Notes under the pieces: model-generated
The model's database searches: none
Told to the model about the DNA's origin: nothing
Seen by the model: only the letters and a program-made list of their open reading frames with translations
Shown: positions 9,534-18,582 of the stretch, piece by piece
Layout of the letters: each line of letters opens with the position of its first letter
Numbering within the stretch: the stretch's first letter is position 1
Assembly: GCA_020723805.1 (NCBI GenBank)
Contig: DYID01000015.1
Coordinates: forward strand, 41,322-97,247
Length of the DNA stretch: 55,926 bases
DNA from: Anaerolinea sp.
Lineage (GTDB): Bacteria > Chloroflexota > Anaerolineae > Anaerolineales > Villigracilaceae
Direction: 5' to 3'
Translations under genes and position numbers: made by a program

Positions 9534-10936
9534 ATCATCCCAAAGTCAGCGTCGTCATTCCCACCTACGGCGGCGCCGCTCATCTTGGCGAAGCCATCCA
9601 AAGCGTCCTCAATCAAACCTGGCAGGACTTCGAGCTCATCGTCGTCAACGACGCCTCGCCCGACAACACCGACGAAGTGATGGCTCGCTTCACAGACCCG
9701 CGCATCCGCTATATTCGTCATGAGACGAACCGCGGCGTGGCGCTGGCGCGCAAAACCGGCATCATGGCGGCGCGGGGTGAAATCATCGCCCACCTCGACC
9801 AGGACGACCTCTACCACCCCGACAAACTGCGCCTGCACGTGGAATTTCTGGACAAGCACCCGGAAATCGGCTTCACCTACAACTCCCGCTTCGAACTCTA
9901 CCCGACTTCCGGCGCCATCCGCGAGATTCTGCGTCCATCCCCCAGCCTCACGCTCGAAGATTTTGCCCTCGCCTTTCCGCTGGCGCCCAGCGTGTGGGTG
10001 CAGCGACGTGAATGGGCGAGCCGCGAGGAAATCTGGCAGGAGCCTTTCTACCGCGGACGCGAAATCGTCATCTGCGGGCGGCTCTACATGGCAGGCTGTA
10101 AGTTCGCCATGATAGACCGCGCCCTCAACTACCGCCGTTACCACAAGAACCGCACCGTGAAGAACATCCCCCGCCAGTGCGAGGCGGAACGCGCCTGCCA
10201 GCAAATCATCTTCGACGACCCGCGCTGTACGCCCGAAGTGCGGGCGTTACGCGACCTTGCCGCATCCAACATCTATGCCATGTGGATGTACGTCGCCTAT
10301 TTGCAGGGTGAATACGACACCGCGCAGGAGTTCCTCCTTCAAACCGTGCGCCTGAACCCCTGGCTGATGGAAGGGCAACCACCTTACGTCATCAACGACA
10401 TCGTCATTGACAGCATAGACGACGAAGGTGAAAGCCTCGAAGACCTCCTCCGCCGCGTGTTCGACAATCTGCCGCAGGAACTCTCTGCCTTGCGGCAATA
10501 TTATCCCTGGGCAGTGACGCGCGGTTACCTCATGCAGGGCGTCCGTGCGGTGATGTGGAACCGCCCCGCCGAAGCCGACGCCTACTTTGCACACGTCATA
10601 TCCGCCGCTCCGCAGTTGGACGCCGCTTTTCTGCAATGGCTCGCCTCTCACATGCTGGCGTATGAAGCGGAATATGGGGTGCGGGCGGCAAGAGAAACCC
10701 TGCATCGAATCGCATCCCGCCTTGAACAATTGGGCGCAGCATCCATTCGCCGAACCCTGCTGGCAGAATTCTTTACCGCCCGGGCATTTGATGCCCGCCA
10801 GTGGGGCATGAGGCGCAAAGTCTGGACGAGCGTGAGCGGCGTCCTGACGAGCGAACCGTTTCGCCTGTGGAGCAATCGCGGCTTGCTCGCCGCGTTCGTT
10901 CACTCCATTCCGTTTTTGGAAATGTTCATTCATTGA
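9530..10936 (+). CDS. GT2 glycosyltransferase with long helical C-terminal extension
   Basis: 468 residues from ATG 9530, which overlaps the upstream stop as ATGA. A longer in-frame opening into the upstream gene is not a credible start. The N-terminal GT-A domain (about residues 1-230) has VSVVIPTYGG, VVNDASPDNTDEV and the DxD-like LDQDD, all typical of family 2 inverting transferases that use nucleotide sugars at the cytoplasmic membrane face. The remaining 240 residues are helical with TPR-like spacing and match the C-terminal part of the GT2 at 14462 (both contain WAVxRGxLxxGxRAxxW and HMLAYE/HLLGYE stretches). That tail may dock partner enzymes. It sits directly behind the AsnB-like pair. 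Confidence 0.92.
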   Translation: MNHPKVSVVIPTYGGAAHLGEAIQSVLNQTWQDFELIVVNDASPDNTDEVMARFTDPRIRYIRHETNRGVALARKTGIMAARGEIIAHLDQDDLYHPDKLRLHVEFLDKHPEIGFTYNSRFELYPTSGAIREILRPSPSLTLEDFALAFPLAPSVWVQRREWASREEIWQEPFYRGREIVICGRLYMAGCKFAMIDRALNYRRYHKNRTVKNIPRQCEAERACQQIIFDDPRCTPEVRALRDLAASNIYAMWMYVAYLQGEYDTAQEFLLQTVRLNPWLMEGQPPYVINDIVIDSIDDEGESLEDLLRRVFDNLPQELSALRQYYPWAVTRGYLMQGVRAVMWNRPAEADAYFAHVISAAPQLDAAFLQWLASHMLAYEAEYGVRAARETLHRIASRLEQLGAASIRRTLLAEFFTARAFDARQWGMRRKVWTSVSGVLTSEPFRLWSNRGLLAAFVHSIPFLEMFIH

Positions 10937-10953
10937 AAGGGAGGTTGACAACG

Positions 10954-12069
10954 ATGAAAAAAGCGATTGTGTTGGGCGTGGGCAACGCACAGGTGGATTT
11001 GATCCGTTTTCTCAAAGCGCAAGGCTGGTGGGTCATCGGTTGCAGTTACCGCCGCGAAGGCAGGGGACTGGAATACATAGACCAGTTTGCCCTGCTCAAC
11101 ATCACAGACGTGGACGGCATCGAACAACTTGCCCGCGCCGAAAACGCGGACCTGATCTACTCCATCGGCTCGGACCTTGCCATGCCAACGGCGGCGCGCC
11201 TCGCCTCGCGGCTGGGACTCCCCGCTCTCGTCTCTGCGGAAACCGCCGAACTGCTGCATAACAAACTATCTCTGCGCGGCTTTTTGAACGAACATGCCAT
11301 CAGCCCCATCTGCTACAAGGGACTTCGCTCCCCCGGCGACCTGGACGATTGGGACATCTTCCCCGCCATCGTCAAGCCGGTGGACAATCAGGGACAGCGC
11401 GGCGTTTTTCTGGCAGCCAGCCTCGAGGAAGCCAGAGACGGTTTCGAACGTTCCCTGCAATTTTCGCACAGCCGCACGCTCATCATCGAGGAGTTTCTCG
11501 AAGGTCCCGAAATCTCGGTGAATACGTTTGTGGTGAACGGCGAGACGGTCTTCAACGAAGTCTCCGACCGCCTGGTGGTGGAGGGATATACGGGCGGACT
11601 TCCGCGCGGACACATTTACCCCTCGGTACATTGCCCCGAAAATGTCCGCCGCGAAGTTCGAAAGTTGACCTCTTTATGCAACCGCGCCCTCGGCATCGAA
11701 AACGGACCGGTGTACTATCAGGCAATCCTCACCCGCAATGGACCGCGCATCGTGGAAGTGACGCCCCGCCTGGATGGCTGTCACATGTGGCGATTAATCA
11801 AAACCGTCAGCGGGGTGGATTTGCTGGAAGCCAGCGTGAAATGCCTGCTGGGTGAAAGCGTCCCCTCCCTGTGCGTGGAGGAAGACTTGCGCTGCCGCTA
11901 TCTTGGCTTTTACTACCTGCCGCCGGGCAGGGAATTCTGCCGGGCGGAGCATCCCGCCTCCGCCTGTGTTGAACACCTCGAATATTATTACTCCGATGGC
12001 GAGACCGTTCGACCCATCAACGGTTACTTGGAAAAAGTGGGATACTACATCGAACCGTATGGACAATGA
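10954..12069 (+). CDS. ATP-grasp ligase-like protein
   Basis: 371 residues. Start ATG 10954 follows AAAGGGAGG at good spacing; an upstream in-frame opening overlaps the GT2 and is unlikely. The N-terminus looks like a Rossmann-type pre-ATP-grasp domain (KKAIVLGVGNAQVDLIRFLK). The centre holds the ATP-grasp core: PAIVKPVDNQGQRGVF, then IIEEFLEGPEISVNTF, and near the end VEVTPRLDGCHMWRL with metal-binding-type residues. ATP-grasp enzymes make an acyl phosphate and join the carboxylate to an amine or thiol. Next to two AsnB-like proteins this suggests attachment of an amino acid or other acid to a sugar, but the substrates are not readable from sequence. It is the last gene before a 295-bp repeat-filled gap. 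Confidence 0.88.
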   Translation: MKKAIVLGVGNAQVDLIRFLKAQGWWVIGCSYRREGRGLEYIDQFALLNITDVDGIEQLARAENADLIYSIGSDLAMPTAARLASRLGLPALVSAETAELLHNKLSLRGFLNEHAISPICYKGLRSPGDLDDWDIFPAIVKPVDNQGQRGVFLAASLEEARDGFERSLQFSHSRTLIIEEFLEGPEISVNTFVVNGETVFNEVSDRLVVEGYTGGLPRGHIYPSVHCPENVRREVRKLTSLCNRALGIENGPVYYQAILTRNGPRIVEVTPRLDGCHMWRLIKTVSGVDLLEASVKCLLGESVPSLCVEEDLRCRYLGFYYLPPGREFCRAEHPASACVEHLEYYYSDGETVRPINGYLEKVGYYIEPYGQ

Positions 12070-12080
12070 TTCGCGTTGTG

Positions 12081-12192
12081 TCTCACCACTTATTACGCGG
12101 TGGCGCGAGATTCATCTTGCGTTTTCGGGCGACATAAATCCCCATTGGGGGGCAATGTGTCGCGCTGCGAGAAAACTGCGTATCATCAGTTA
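12081..12192. repeat. Palindromic intergenic element, family P1 (diverged copy)
   Basis: Contains TTACGCGGTGGCGCGAGATT, a central CGACATAAATCCCCATTGGG, then TGTGTCGCGCTGCGAGAAAA and CTGCGTA. The same order and spacing occur at 54243-54348, so this is a mutated copy of that element. The ends pair only partly (CTCACCACTTATTACGC against GCGTATCATCAG). Confidence 0.75.
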
Positions 12193-12204
12193 TAAGTTGA
12201 TAGT

Positions 12205-12317
12205 ACTTACGCAGAACCCGATTTTATTCCGCCAATCCTCGCTAATCTGCGCTAATCTTTTCAAAATTCGCGAAGATTGGCGTAGATTAGTGGATAAGAA
12301 AGCCTGATTGCGTAAGT
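12205..12317. repeat. Inverted-repeat element built from GATTAGCG-type units, family P3
   Basis: Perfect 9-bp ends, ACTTACGCA and TGCGTAAGT. Inside, CGCCAATCCTCGCTAATC and GCGCTAATC on the left face GCGAAGATTGGCGTAGATTA on the right, making a long imperfect stem. Related units occur at 18541-18561 and 26762-26839. Confidence 0.75.
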
Positions 12318-12364
12318 CCTGTAAGTTGAAAAGTGTACACTACTGTTTACTTTGGAGAGAATGA

Positions 12365-13621
12365 ATGCCGCCTGTCATCCGTTTTATGAACGTATCCAAA
12401 CGCTATAACCTCGGGCTGACGCGCACCAGCCTGCCCTCCGTCCTTTCGCAATGGGCGAAGCAGGCGCTGCGCGGAGGCGCCTCCTCTGACCGCAAGTATC
12501 ACTGGGCGCTGAAAGACGTCAGTTTTGACCTCGAAAGGGGACAGTCGCTGGCGCTGGTCGGTCCGAACGGCGCGGGCAAGTCCACCATCCTCAAACTACT
12601 GGCAAAGATCACCCAGCCCACATCGGGCAGGGTGGAGGTCAATGGGCAGTTGTCCGCTCTCATCGAGTTGGGAGCCGGCTTCCATCCCGACCTGACCGGG
12701 CGCGAGAACATCTATCTCAACGGCACCATCCTGGGCTTGTCGTATAAGGACATCCAGAAGCGCTTCGATGAAATCGTAGCGTTTTCCGAAATCGAAGAGT
12801 TCATTGACACGCCCGTCAAACGCTACTCCTCGGGCATGACCGTGCGCTTGGGGTTCGCCGTCGCCTCCTGCATCGAACCCGACATCCTGCTCGTGGACGA
12901 AGTGCTGGCGGTGGGCGACGCCTCCTTCCGCCAGAAGTGCATCGAACGCATCAAGACCCTGCTCAACGACGGCACCAGCCTTATCTTCGTCTCGCATGAT
13001 ATGGGACTGGTGCGCTCCGTTTGCGAACGCGCCATCTACATCGAGCATGGACAGGTTCAGAACGTCGGCACCAGCGGCGAAATCATAGACATCTACAATC
13101 AAGTGCTGGACCGCCGCCGCATCGAAAAAATGAACCGCGCCGGCGGCGAAGCGGACGACGTGGAAGGCGGCGTGGAGGTCACCAAAATCGAGGCGCTCGA
13201 CGCGCACGGCAAGCCCGTCCGCGAGACCTACGGCGACCAGCCGCTCGAAATCCGCGTCAGATACCTCGCTTACAAGGACATCGGCAAAGCCAACGCCATC
13301 GTCCTCATCTACCGCTCCGACGGCTTGATGTGCGCCAACATGCGCTCTCACCTCGACGGCTATCCCCTGCACATCACCAAAGGCGAGGGCGAGTACTCCG
13401 TCCGTCTCGAACCCCTGCAGCTTTTTGGCGGCACTTACTACGCCATCACCTGGATCATGAACGCCGACGATTCCGACGGTCTCGCTTACGGCGCCTCGGA
13501 CTGGTTCGAGGTGCGCAACCGCGTCCCGGGGCGTGAGGCGCACATCGCCGTCTACGAACCGAACCGCACGTGGAGGCAGAACGTCCGCGTCAACGTCACC
13601 GAATCCGCGAGGCAGGCATGA
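12365..13621 (+). CDS. Polysaccharide ABC exporter ATPase (Wzt/KpsT type) with C-terminal cargo domain
   Basis: 418 residues from ATG 12365 (the ATG at 12361 is out of frame). The nucleotide-binding domain, about residues 1-250, has Walker A GPNGAGKST (about 66-74), the shortened signature YSSGM, Walker B ILLVDEVLAVGD and a switch His (FVSHD). These are typical of ATPases that export O-antigen, capsule or teichoic acid. The last 150 residues (from about VEVTKIEAL) match the layout of the Wzt C-terminal beta-sandwich, which in characterised systems binds the modified end of the finished chain. So chain recognition before export is likely here. It overlaps the permease by ATGA and is its obligate partner. 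Confidence 0.95.
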   Translation: MPPVIRFMNVSKRYNLGLTRTSLPSVLSQWAKQALRGGASSDRKYHWALKDVSFDLERGQSLALVGPNGAGKSTILKLLAKITQPTSGRVEVNGQLSALIELGAGFHPDLTGRENIYLNGTILGLSYKDIQKRFDEIVAFSEIEEFIDTPVKRYSSGMTVRLGFAVASCIEPDILLVDEVLAVGDASFRQKCIERIKTLLNDGTSLIFVSHDMGLVRSVCERAIYIEHGQVQNVGTSGEIIDIYNQVLDRRRIEKMNRAGGEADDVEGGVEVTKIEALDAHGKPVRETYGDQPLEIRVRYLAYKDIGKANAIVLIYRSDGLMCANMRSHLDGYPLHITKGEGEYSVRLEPLQLFGGTYYAITWIMNADDSDGLAYGASDWFEVRNRVPGREAHIAVYEPNRTWRQNVRVNVTESARQA

Positions 13622-14400
13622 TCGCACAAACCAACCCGTTCCTCAAACTGCGCGACCTCACCTGGGCATGGACTCTCCGCACCCTGCGCGGACGTTACCA
13701 GCAATCTGCCCTCGGCTGGCTGTGGGCGGTTGTTCAGCCTGTCGCCACCGTCGCCATCTTTGCCGTGGTCTTCACCCGCATCGTCCCGGTGGATACGGGC
13801 GGCGTGCCGTATATCCTCTTTTCCTACGCGGCAGTCGTTCCTTGGACGTTGCTCGCCACCTCTCTGCCCGACATGGCGATGTCGCTCGTGCAAAACATGA
13901 ACCTGGTCGGCAAAATCTACTTCCCGCGCGAGGCGCTGCCCATCGCCGCCCTGCTTGCCCGCATCGCCGACTTTGGCATCTCGTTCGTCCTGCTCATCAT
14001 CCTCGTGATTCTTTATGGGATACCCATCTCCCCGCTCGGACTGCTCTTCCTGCCGCTCATCTTCCTCATCCAAATCACGCTTCTTCTCGGACTGGGAATT
14101 GGCGCCGCCGCCCTGAACGTTTTCTACCGCGACGTGGACCCGCTGCTCAAACTCGTCATCCAAGTCTGGTTCTATGCCTCGCCCATCCTCTACCCCGTCA
14201 TCCTCGTCCCCGAAAAATGGCAGTGGCTCTACTTCCTCAACCCCATGGCGGGCATCATCGCCGCCTACCGCGATGTGCTCATCTACAACCGTCTGCCCGG
14301 AGAGTACCTCCTGCCTGCCGCCGCCGTTTCACTGGTCATCTTCCTGCTGGGCTATTGGTTCTTCAAACGCGTCGAATATCAGTTTGCAGACATCATCTAG
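13618..14400 (+). CDS. Polysaccharide ABC exporter permease (Wzm/KpsM type, ABC-2)
   Basis: 260 residues from ATG 13618, overlapping the ATPase stop. Six hydrophobic segments follow an N-terminal amphipathic part with LRTLRGRYQQSALGWLWAV, the usual ABC-2 permease entry motif that meets the ATPase. The C-terminal stretch AGIIAAYRDVLIYN and a final membrane pair are also typical. With the preceding ATPase it should form the pore that moves an undecaprenyl-linked (or similar) polysaccharide across the cytoplasmic membrane. The class is secure; the exported glycan is unknown. Confidence 0.94.
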   Translation: MIAQTNPFLKLRDLTWAWTLRTLRGRYQQSALGWLWAVVQPVATVAIFAVVFTRIVPVDTGGVPYILFSYAAVVPWTLLATSLPDMAMSLVQNMNLVGKIYFPREALPIAALLARIADFGISFVLLIILVILYGIPISPLGLLFLPLIFLIQITLLLGLGIGAAALNVFYRDVDPLLKLVIQVWFYASPILYPVILVPEKWQWLYFLNPMAGIIAAYRDVLIYNRLPGEYLLPAAAVSLVIFLLGYWFFKRVEYQFADII

Positions 14401-14461
14401 CTCGCCTTACGCAGGGCGCCGCCCTCGTGCACCCTGAATAGACTTTATACTTTCCAACCTT

Positions 14462-15853
14462 ATGACCTCCCCCCTCGTCAGTGTCATCATCCCCGCCTAC
14501 AACCAGGCAGAATTCCTGCCCGCCACTCTTCAAAGCGTCCTTAACCAAACCTATTCCCACTTTGAAATCATCGTCGTCAACGACGCCTCCACCGACAACA
14601 CCGACGAAGTCATGCAGGGATTCACCGACCCGCGCATCCGCTACATCGTCCACGAGCAGAACCAGCGCCTCTCCGCCGCCCGCAACACGGGAATCAAAGC
14701 CTCGAAAGGCGACATCCTCTTCCTGCTCGACGCCGACGATCTCTTTCACCCCGAAAAACTCGAAGCGCACGTCAAGTTTCTGGCGGCGCATCCCGAAATC
14801 GGCGTCTCCTACAACGCCCGCTTCGAGTTGAATCACTCTGCCAACACCATCCGCGAGATGTGGCGTCCGCCGCTCACCGTGGGCTTGAAGGATTTACTGC
14901 TCGCCTTTCCCTTTGCCCCCAGCGACACCGTCGTCCGCCGCGAATGGGCATTCAAGGTTGGGCTGTTCGATCCCGCCGTCGGCACCGCCGAAGACACCGA
15001 CTTCCCCTGCCGCCTCGCCCTGGCGGGATGTCAGTTTGCCGGCATAGACCGCGCCCTCAACTACCGCCGCTACCACTCCGGTCGCGGACGCAAAAACCTG
15101 CCCGGCCGCCTCGCCGACGTGGAGCGCGTTCAGGCGGCGGTTTTCGCCGACCCGCGCTGCCCGCAGGAGGTCCGCGCCATCGGACGCATGGCAATCAAAC
15201 ATCACCTCATGGTCATCGTCTCACTGGCGCTCATCCAAAACGAGACCGAACTCGCCCACAAATACACCCGCGAACTCGTCGCCCTCGACCCTTCCGTCAT
15301 CAAAGGCGCACCCTGCGAACTGGTGGACTTCCTGCTCTCCGAGTGCATCGCCGATGAAAGCGAGAATCACGAAGCGCTCCTCAAACGGGTTTTCGCTCAA
15401 CTCCCGCCGGAACTTGCCTGGCTCTCCTCTCAATACGACTGGGCGGTGGCGCGCGGCTGGCTGTGGAAGGGCATCCGCGCCCTCATTTGGGGCAGGGACA
15501 AGGCGGCGCGTTCCCACTTCGCCCGTGCCCTCGCTCTGCACGCCCAAACCGATGAGTCTTTGATGCAGCTCACCACCTATCACCTGCTCGGCTACGAAAC
15601 CGAATTCGGCGCAGAAGCCGTGAAGGTCGTCCTCGAAAAACTCACCCCCTGGCTCAACCGCCTGACCAAACGCGGCGGCGACAAACTGCAAGGCTCCTAC
15701 CTCATCAACCGCGCCTTCGACTTCTACCGTTCACAAGAATACAAAAAAGTTCCTCCGCTGGTGATGCGCGCCTGCCGCAGCGACCCCGCCTACCTGCGCA
15801 ACCGCGGCGTGCTCTCCATCTTCGCGCGCTCTCTCGTCAAAACCACATCATGA
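14462..15853 (+). CDS. GT2 glycosyltransferase with long helical C-terminal extension
   Basis: 463 residues from ATG 14462. The GT-A domain starts SPLVSVIIPAYNQAEFLP and has VVNDASTDNTDEVM and LLDADDLF (DxD). It is the closest relative in this window of the GT2 at 9530, with shared TDPRIRYI, AHPEIGVSYNARFELN and ALNYRRYH stretches and the same C-terminal helical half. The two lie on either side of the ABC exporter, so they probably arose by duplication and add related sugars. Its stop overlaps the next GT start (ATGA). Confidence 0.92.
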   Translation: MTSPLVSVIIPAYNQAEFLPATLQSVLNQTYSHFEIIVVNDASTDNTDEVMQGFTDPRIRYIVHEQNQRLSAARNTGIKASKGDILFLLDADDLFHPEKLEAHVKFLAAHPEIGVSYNARFELNHSANTIREMWRPPLTVGLKDLLLAFPFAPSDTVVRREWAFKVGLFDPAVGTAEDTDFPCRLALAGCQFAGIDRALNYRRYHSGRGRKNLPGRLADVERVQAAVFADPRCPQEVRAIGRMAIKHHLMVIVSLALIQNETELAHKYTRELVALDPSVIKGAPCELVDFLLSECIADESENHEALLKRVFAQLPPELAWLSSQYDWAVARGWLWKGIRALIWGRDKAARSHFARALALHAQTDESLMQLTTYHLLGYETEFGAEAVKVVLEKLTPWLNRLTKRGGDKLQGSYLINRAFDFYRSQEYKKVPPLVMRACRSDPAYLRNRGVLSIFARSLVKTTS

Positions 15854-17172
15854 AAATTCTCATGGTCTCCTACGACATGCAGGACTTCGGCGGGCTGGAA
15901 GAATACGCCGTCAGCCTTGCCGTTGCGCTTCAAGGGCAGGGACATCAAGTCAGTTGGCTTTCGGCGGCATGGGTACACCCCGAAAACCAATACGCCCGCC
16001 GCCTCAGGGACGCCGGCATCCCGCTCGTCCAGCCTCCCGCTTGGATTTCCAAACCCGCCTCCGACTGGGAGACGAAAGAACGCTTCCTGCTCTGGAAGAT
16101 GCGCGTGCTCGGTCCTCTCGTCCTTTTCCTCGCTTTGGGCGTTTCCCTCCTCAAACGCCGACCGTTCGCCCAAGCCCGCGCCAGCGCCTACAACTTCCTC
16201 AAAGGCTTGCTGATGGATCGTTTCATCGGTCCCGACTACCGCAAGCCCCTCGCCCGCCTCCTGCTCCACTGGTGGAATCTCCGCTGGCGTCCCGACATTC
16301 TGCACATCCAGGGCTACACCACCAGCCTGCTGTTCGTCATTGACTGGGCGCACGCCAGGGGCATCCCGGTCATGTACGAAGAACACCAAACCCCCGACCC
16401 GCAATTCAACTGGTGGAAGGGCTTCGAAGCCACCATCAACAAAGCCGACCGCGTCATCGCCGTCTCCGAAAAAAGCGCGGAAGGCTTGCGCGAGGTCTGC
16501 AAAGTGACCCGTCCCATCGTCGTCCGTGCCCCGCTCCTCTCCGACCCGTTCGAGGGAAAGTGGCAGAGAGGCTATGCCCAGCCGTCCGGGCGTCCCTTCA
16601 CCGTTACCACCCTGGCGCGGCTCTACGTCACCAAAGGGCTGACCTACCTGCTCGATGCGGCGGCGCTGGTGAAACAAACCCATCCGCACATCCGCTTCAG
16701 GGTGTATGGCGAAGGCGAACTGCGCGGCGAACTGCTCGAAAAAGCCGAACGCCTCGGCTTGAACGGCGCGGAGATTTTCCCCGGCGCGTTTGCCGGGCGC
16801 GAAGAACTCACCCGCATCATGAACGAAACCGACCTCTTCTTGCTCTCCTCTGTCCTCGAAGGTCAGCCGCTGGTCATCGTCGAGGCGATGGCGTATGGCT
16901 GTCCCATCGTCTCCACGAACGTGGGCGGCATCCCCGAACTCATCACCGACGGCGTCAACGGCTTGCTCTGCTCGCCCGCCGACCCCAAATGCCTGGCGGA
17001 GAAAATCACCCGCCTCGCCGACGACCCCGCCCTGCGCGAACAACTCGGACGCGCCGCCCGCGCCTTTTACGAAAGCAGTCCCTTCGAGGCGAAGGCGGCG
17101 GCAAAGTTCTTTGCCGCCGCTTATGGCGAAGTGCTCGCAGAGAGAAAAAGGCTTGGGAGGGCGAAGCAGTGA
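15850..17172 (+). CDS. GT4 glycosyltransferase
   Basis: 440 residues, two-domain GT-B fold. The N-terminus MKILMVSYDMQDFGGLEEY carries the acceptor-side glycine loop. The C-terminal domain has VTTLARLYVTKGLTYLLDAA and the retaining GT4 signature SSVLEGQPLVIVEAMAYG then GGIPELI, where the EGxxxxxxEA Glu pair binds the nucleotide sugar. An insert with a hydrophobic stretch at about residues 85-105 (VLGPLVLFLALGVSLL) may be membrane-associated. Start overlaps the upstream stop (ATGA), and its own stop overlaps a GTG start. Confidence 0.93.
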   Translation: MKILMVSYDMQDFGGLEEYAVSLAVALQGQGHQVSWLSAAWVHPENQYARRLRDAGIPLVQPPAWISKPASDWETKERFLLWKMRVLGPLVLFLALGVSLLKRRPFAQARASAYNFLKGLLMDRFIGPDYRKPLARLLLHWWNLRWRPDILHIQGYTTSLLFVIDWAHARGIPVMYEEHQTPDPQFNWWKGFEATINKADRVIAVSEKSAEGLREVCKVTRPIVVRAPLLSDPFEGKWQRGYAQPSGRPFTVTTLARLYVTKGLTYLLDAAALVKQTHPHIRFRVYGEGELRGELLEKAERLGLNGAEIFPGAFAGREELTRIMNETDLFLLSSVLEGQPLVIVEAMAYGCPIVSTNVGGIPELITDGVNGLLCSPADPKCLAEKITRLADDPALREQLGRAARAFYESSPFEAKAAAKFFAAAYGEVLAERKRLGRAKQ

Positions 17173-18458
17173 CCGGTCCAGAAAAAGAAGCGGGGTTTCG
17201 TCCCATGAAGATTGCCCACTGTCTCCCCGATCAAATCTGGGTGGATGAAATGCGCGGACCCAATCCGCACGACGCCGCGCACATTCAGCAGAAATACATC
17301 GCGGAGGGTCTGCGCGCGCGCGGACATGTCGTGACGTGGATTGCGCCGCGCGGGCTGGAGGACGTGTGCGTGAGCGACCTGACCGAAACCGAGACCGCCC
17401 CGCGCACCTGGACGACGCGCCGCTGGTTCGACCTGCTCGGCAAGGCGGTCTGGAAAATTCAACAACTCCTCCGCATCCCTTATCTGAACGTCTTCTCGAA
17501 CCTGCGCCGTTACGACGCCTGCCTGCAAGTCCTGCCGGGCTGTGACGTGGTCTTCGAGCGCAACAGCCTCTACAATGCGGGCGCGGCGATGGCGTGCCGC
17601 AAACTGCGCCTGCCCTACGTCATGTTCTTCGACGCCGACCAGATTGCCGAACTCGACTTCATGGGCAAGCCGCTCAGGGGCTGGCTGCGGTGGCGCGCCC
17701 GCCGCCTGCTGCGCTTCAACCTGGAGACCGCCCGCCGCATCGTGTGCGTCTCTGAAATCGCCAAACGACACCTGATACAAAACTGGAACGTGCCGGCGGA
17801 TAAACTCATCGTCCTGCCCAATGCGGTGGACGTGACCCGCTTCCAACCGGACCCGAACCTGGGCGCGCAGACCCGAGCCTCCCTCTCGCTGACGGCGGAT
17901 CAGTCCCTGCTGGTCTTCGTCGGCAGTTTCTACCAATGGCACGACGTGACCACCCTGCTCCGCGCCTTTGCCCGCCTGCAAGCCGCACGCCCCGATGCGC
18001 GCCTCCTGCTGGTGGGGGATGGGACGGAGCGTGAACGGATGATGAGCCTCGCGCAGGAACTGGGGCTGGGCGAAGCGGCGCGCTTCACCGGCTTCGTCTC
18101 CCATGCCGAGGTGGTGCGCTACATCAACGCCGCAGACATTGCCGTCGTCCCCGTGCCGAAGATGGAGCGCGAGATGTGGCTCTCGCCGATGAAACTCTTC
18201 GAGTACATGGCGGCGGGCAAGGCGGTGGTCGCCTCTGCGCTGGGGCAGATCGTGGACGTGGTGCGCGACGGCGAAAACGGACTGCTCGTCCCGCCGGGCG
18301 ACGAGACGGCGCTGGCGGAAGCGGTGGGGCGGCTGATGGCAGATGTCTCTCTGCGCGAACGGCTGGGCTGGCAGGCGCGTGAAGACGCCGTGCGCTATCA
18401 CTCGTGGGAGCAGTACATTTCCCGCCTCGAAGCCGTGCTGGTCAACGCCGGGGCGTAG
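17169..18458 (+). CDS. GT4 glycosyltransferase
   Basis: GT-B transferase of family 4. Two starts are possible: GTG 17169, which forms a GTGA overlap with the upstream stop and has GGGAGG 8 bases before it, giving 429 residues; or ATG 17205, which gives the more usual N-terminus MKIAHCLPDQ. I chose 17169 for its ribosome site, with modest confidence. The C-terminal domain has LVFVGSFYQWHD, a GDGTERERM turn, and AVVPVPKMEREMWLSPMKLFEYMAAGKAVVAS, in which the usual E-x7-E becomes SPMKLFEYMA, a common GT4 variant. It is the last gene before a gap with P1- and P3-type repeats. Confidence 0.9.
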   Translation: MTGPEKEAGFRPMKIAHCLPDQIWVDEMRGPNPHDAAHIQQKYIAEGLRARGHVVTWIAPRGLEDVCVSDLTETETAPRTWTTRRWFDLLGKAVWKIQQLLRIPYLNVFSNLRRYDACLQVLPGCDVVFERNSLYNAGAAMACRKLRLPYVMFFDADQIAELDFMGKPLRGWLRWRARRLLRFNLETARRIVCVSEIAKRHLIQNWNVPADKLIVLPNAVDVTRFQPDPNLGAQTRASLSLTADQSLLVFVGSFYQWHDVTTLLRAFARLQAARPDARLLLVGDGTERERMMSLAQELGLGEAARFTGFVSHAEVVRYINAADIAVVPVPKMEREMWLSPMKLFEYMAAGKAVVASALGQIVDVVRDGENGLLVPPGDETALAEAVGRLMADVSLRERLGWQAREDAVRYHSWEQYISRLEAVLVNAGA

Positions 18459-18582
18459 AGCGACATTTATGTCGCCTGAAAACATTCCTGTCGCCTGAAA
18501 ACGCAAGAATCTCACGCTGCCGCGTAACATGAGTTAGTGCAGATTAGCGAAGATTAGCGGACCAAAACACGGACTCACCCCA
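18459..18582. repeat. Intergenic repeat mosaic (P1 fragment plus P3 units)
   Basis: Starts with the palindrome GCGACAT-TT-ATGTCGC, then GTCGCCTGAAAAC occurs twice (18471 and 18490). Next come CTCACGCTGCCGCGTAACAT and GAGTTA, an end of the P1 family in reverse orientation. AGATTAGCGAAGATTAGCGG (18541-18560) is a P3 unit pair. The GT4 at 18583 follows directly; no promoter is obvious. Confidence 0.7.

Larger units (their letters stand above)
12070..12364. other. 295-bp intergenic region made largely of two inverted-repeat elements
   Basis: No credible open reading frame. It holds two palindromic elements (12081-12192 and 12205-12317) and an AT-richer stretch before a GGAGAGA ribosome site for the ABC ATPase at 12365. 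A promoter for the export operon would have to lie in the last 50 bases, but no convincing -35/-10 pair is visible. Confidence 0.8.
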
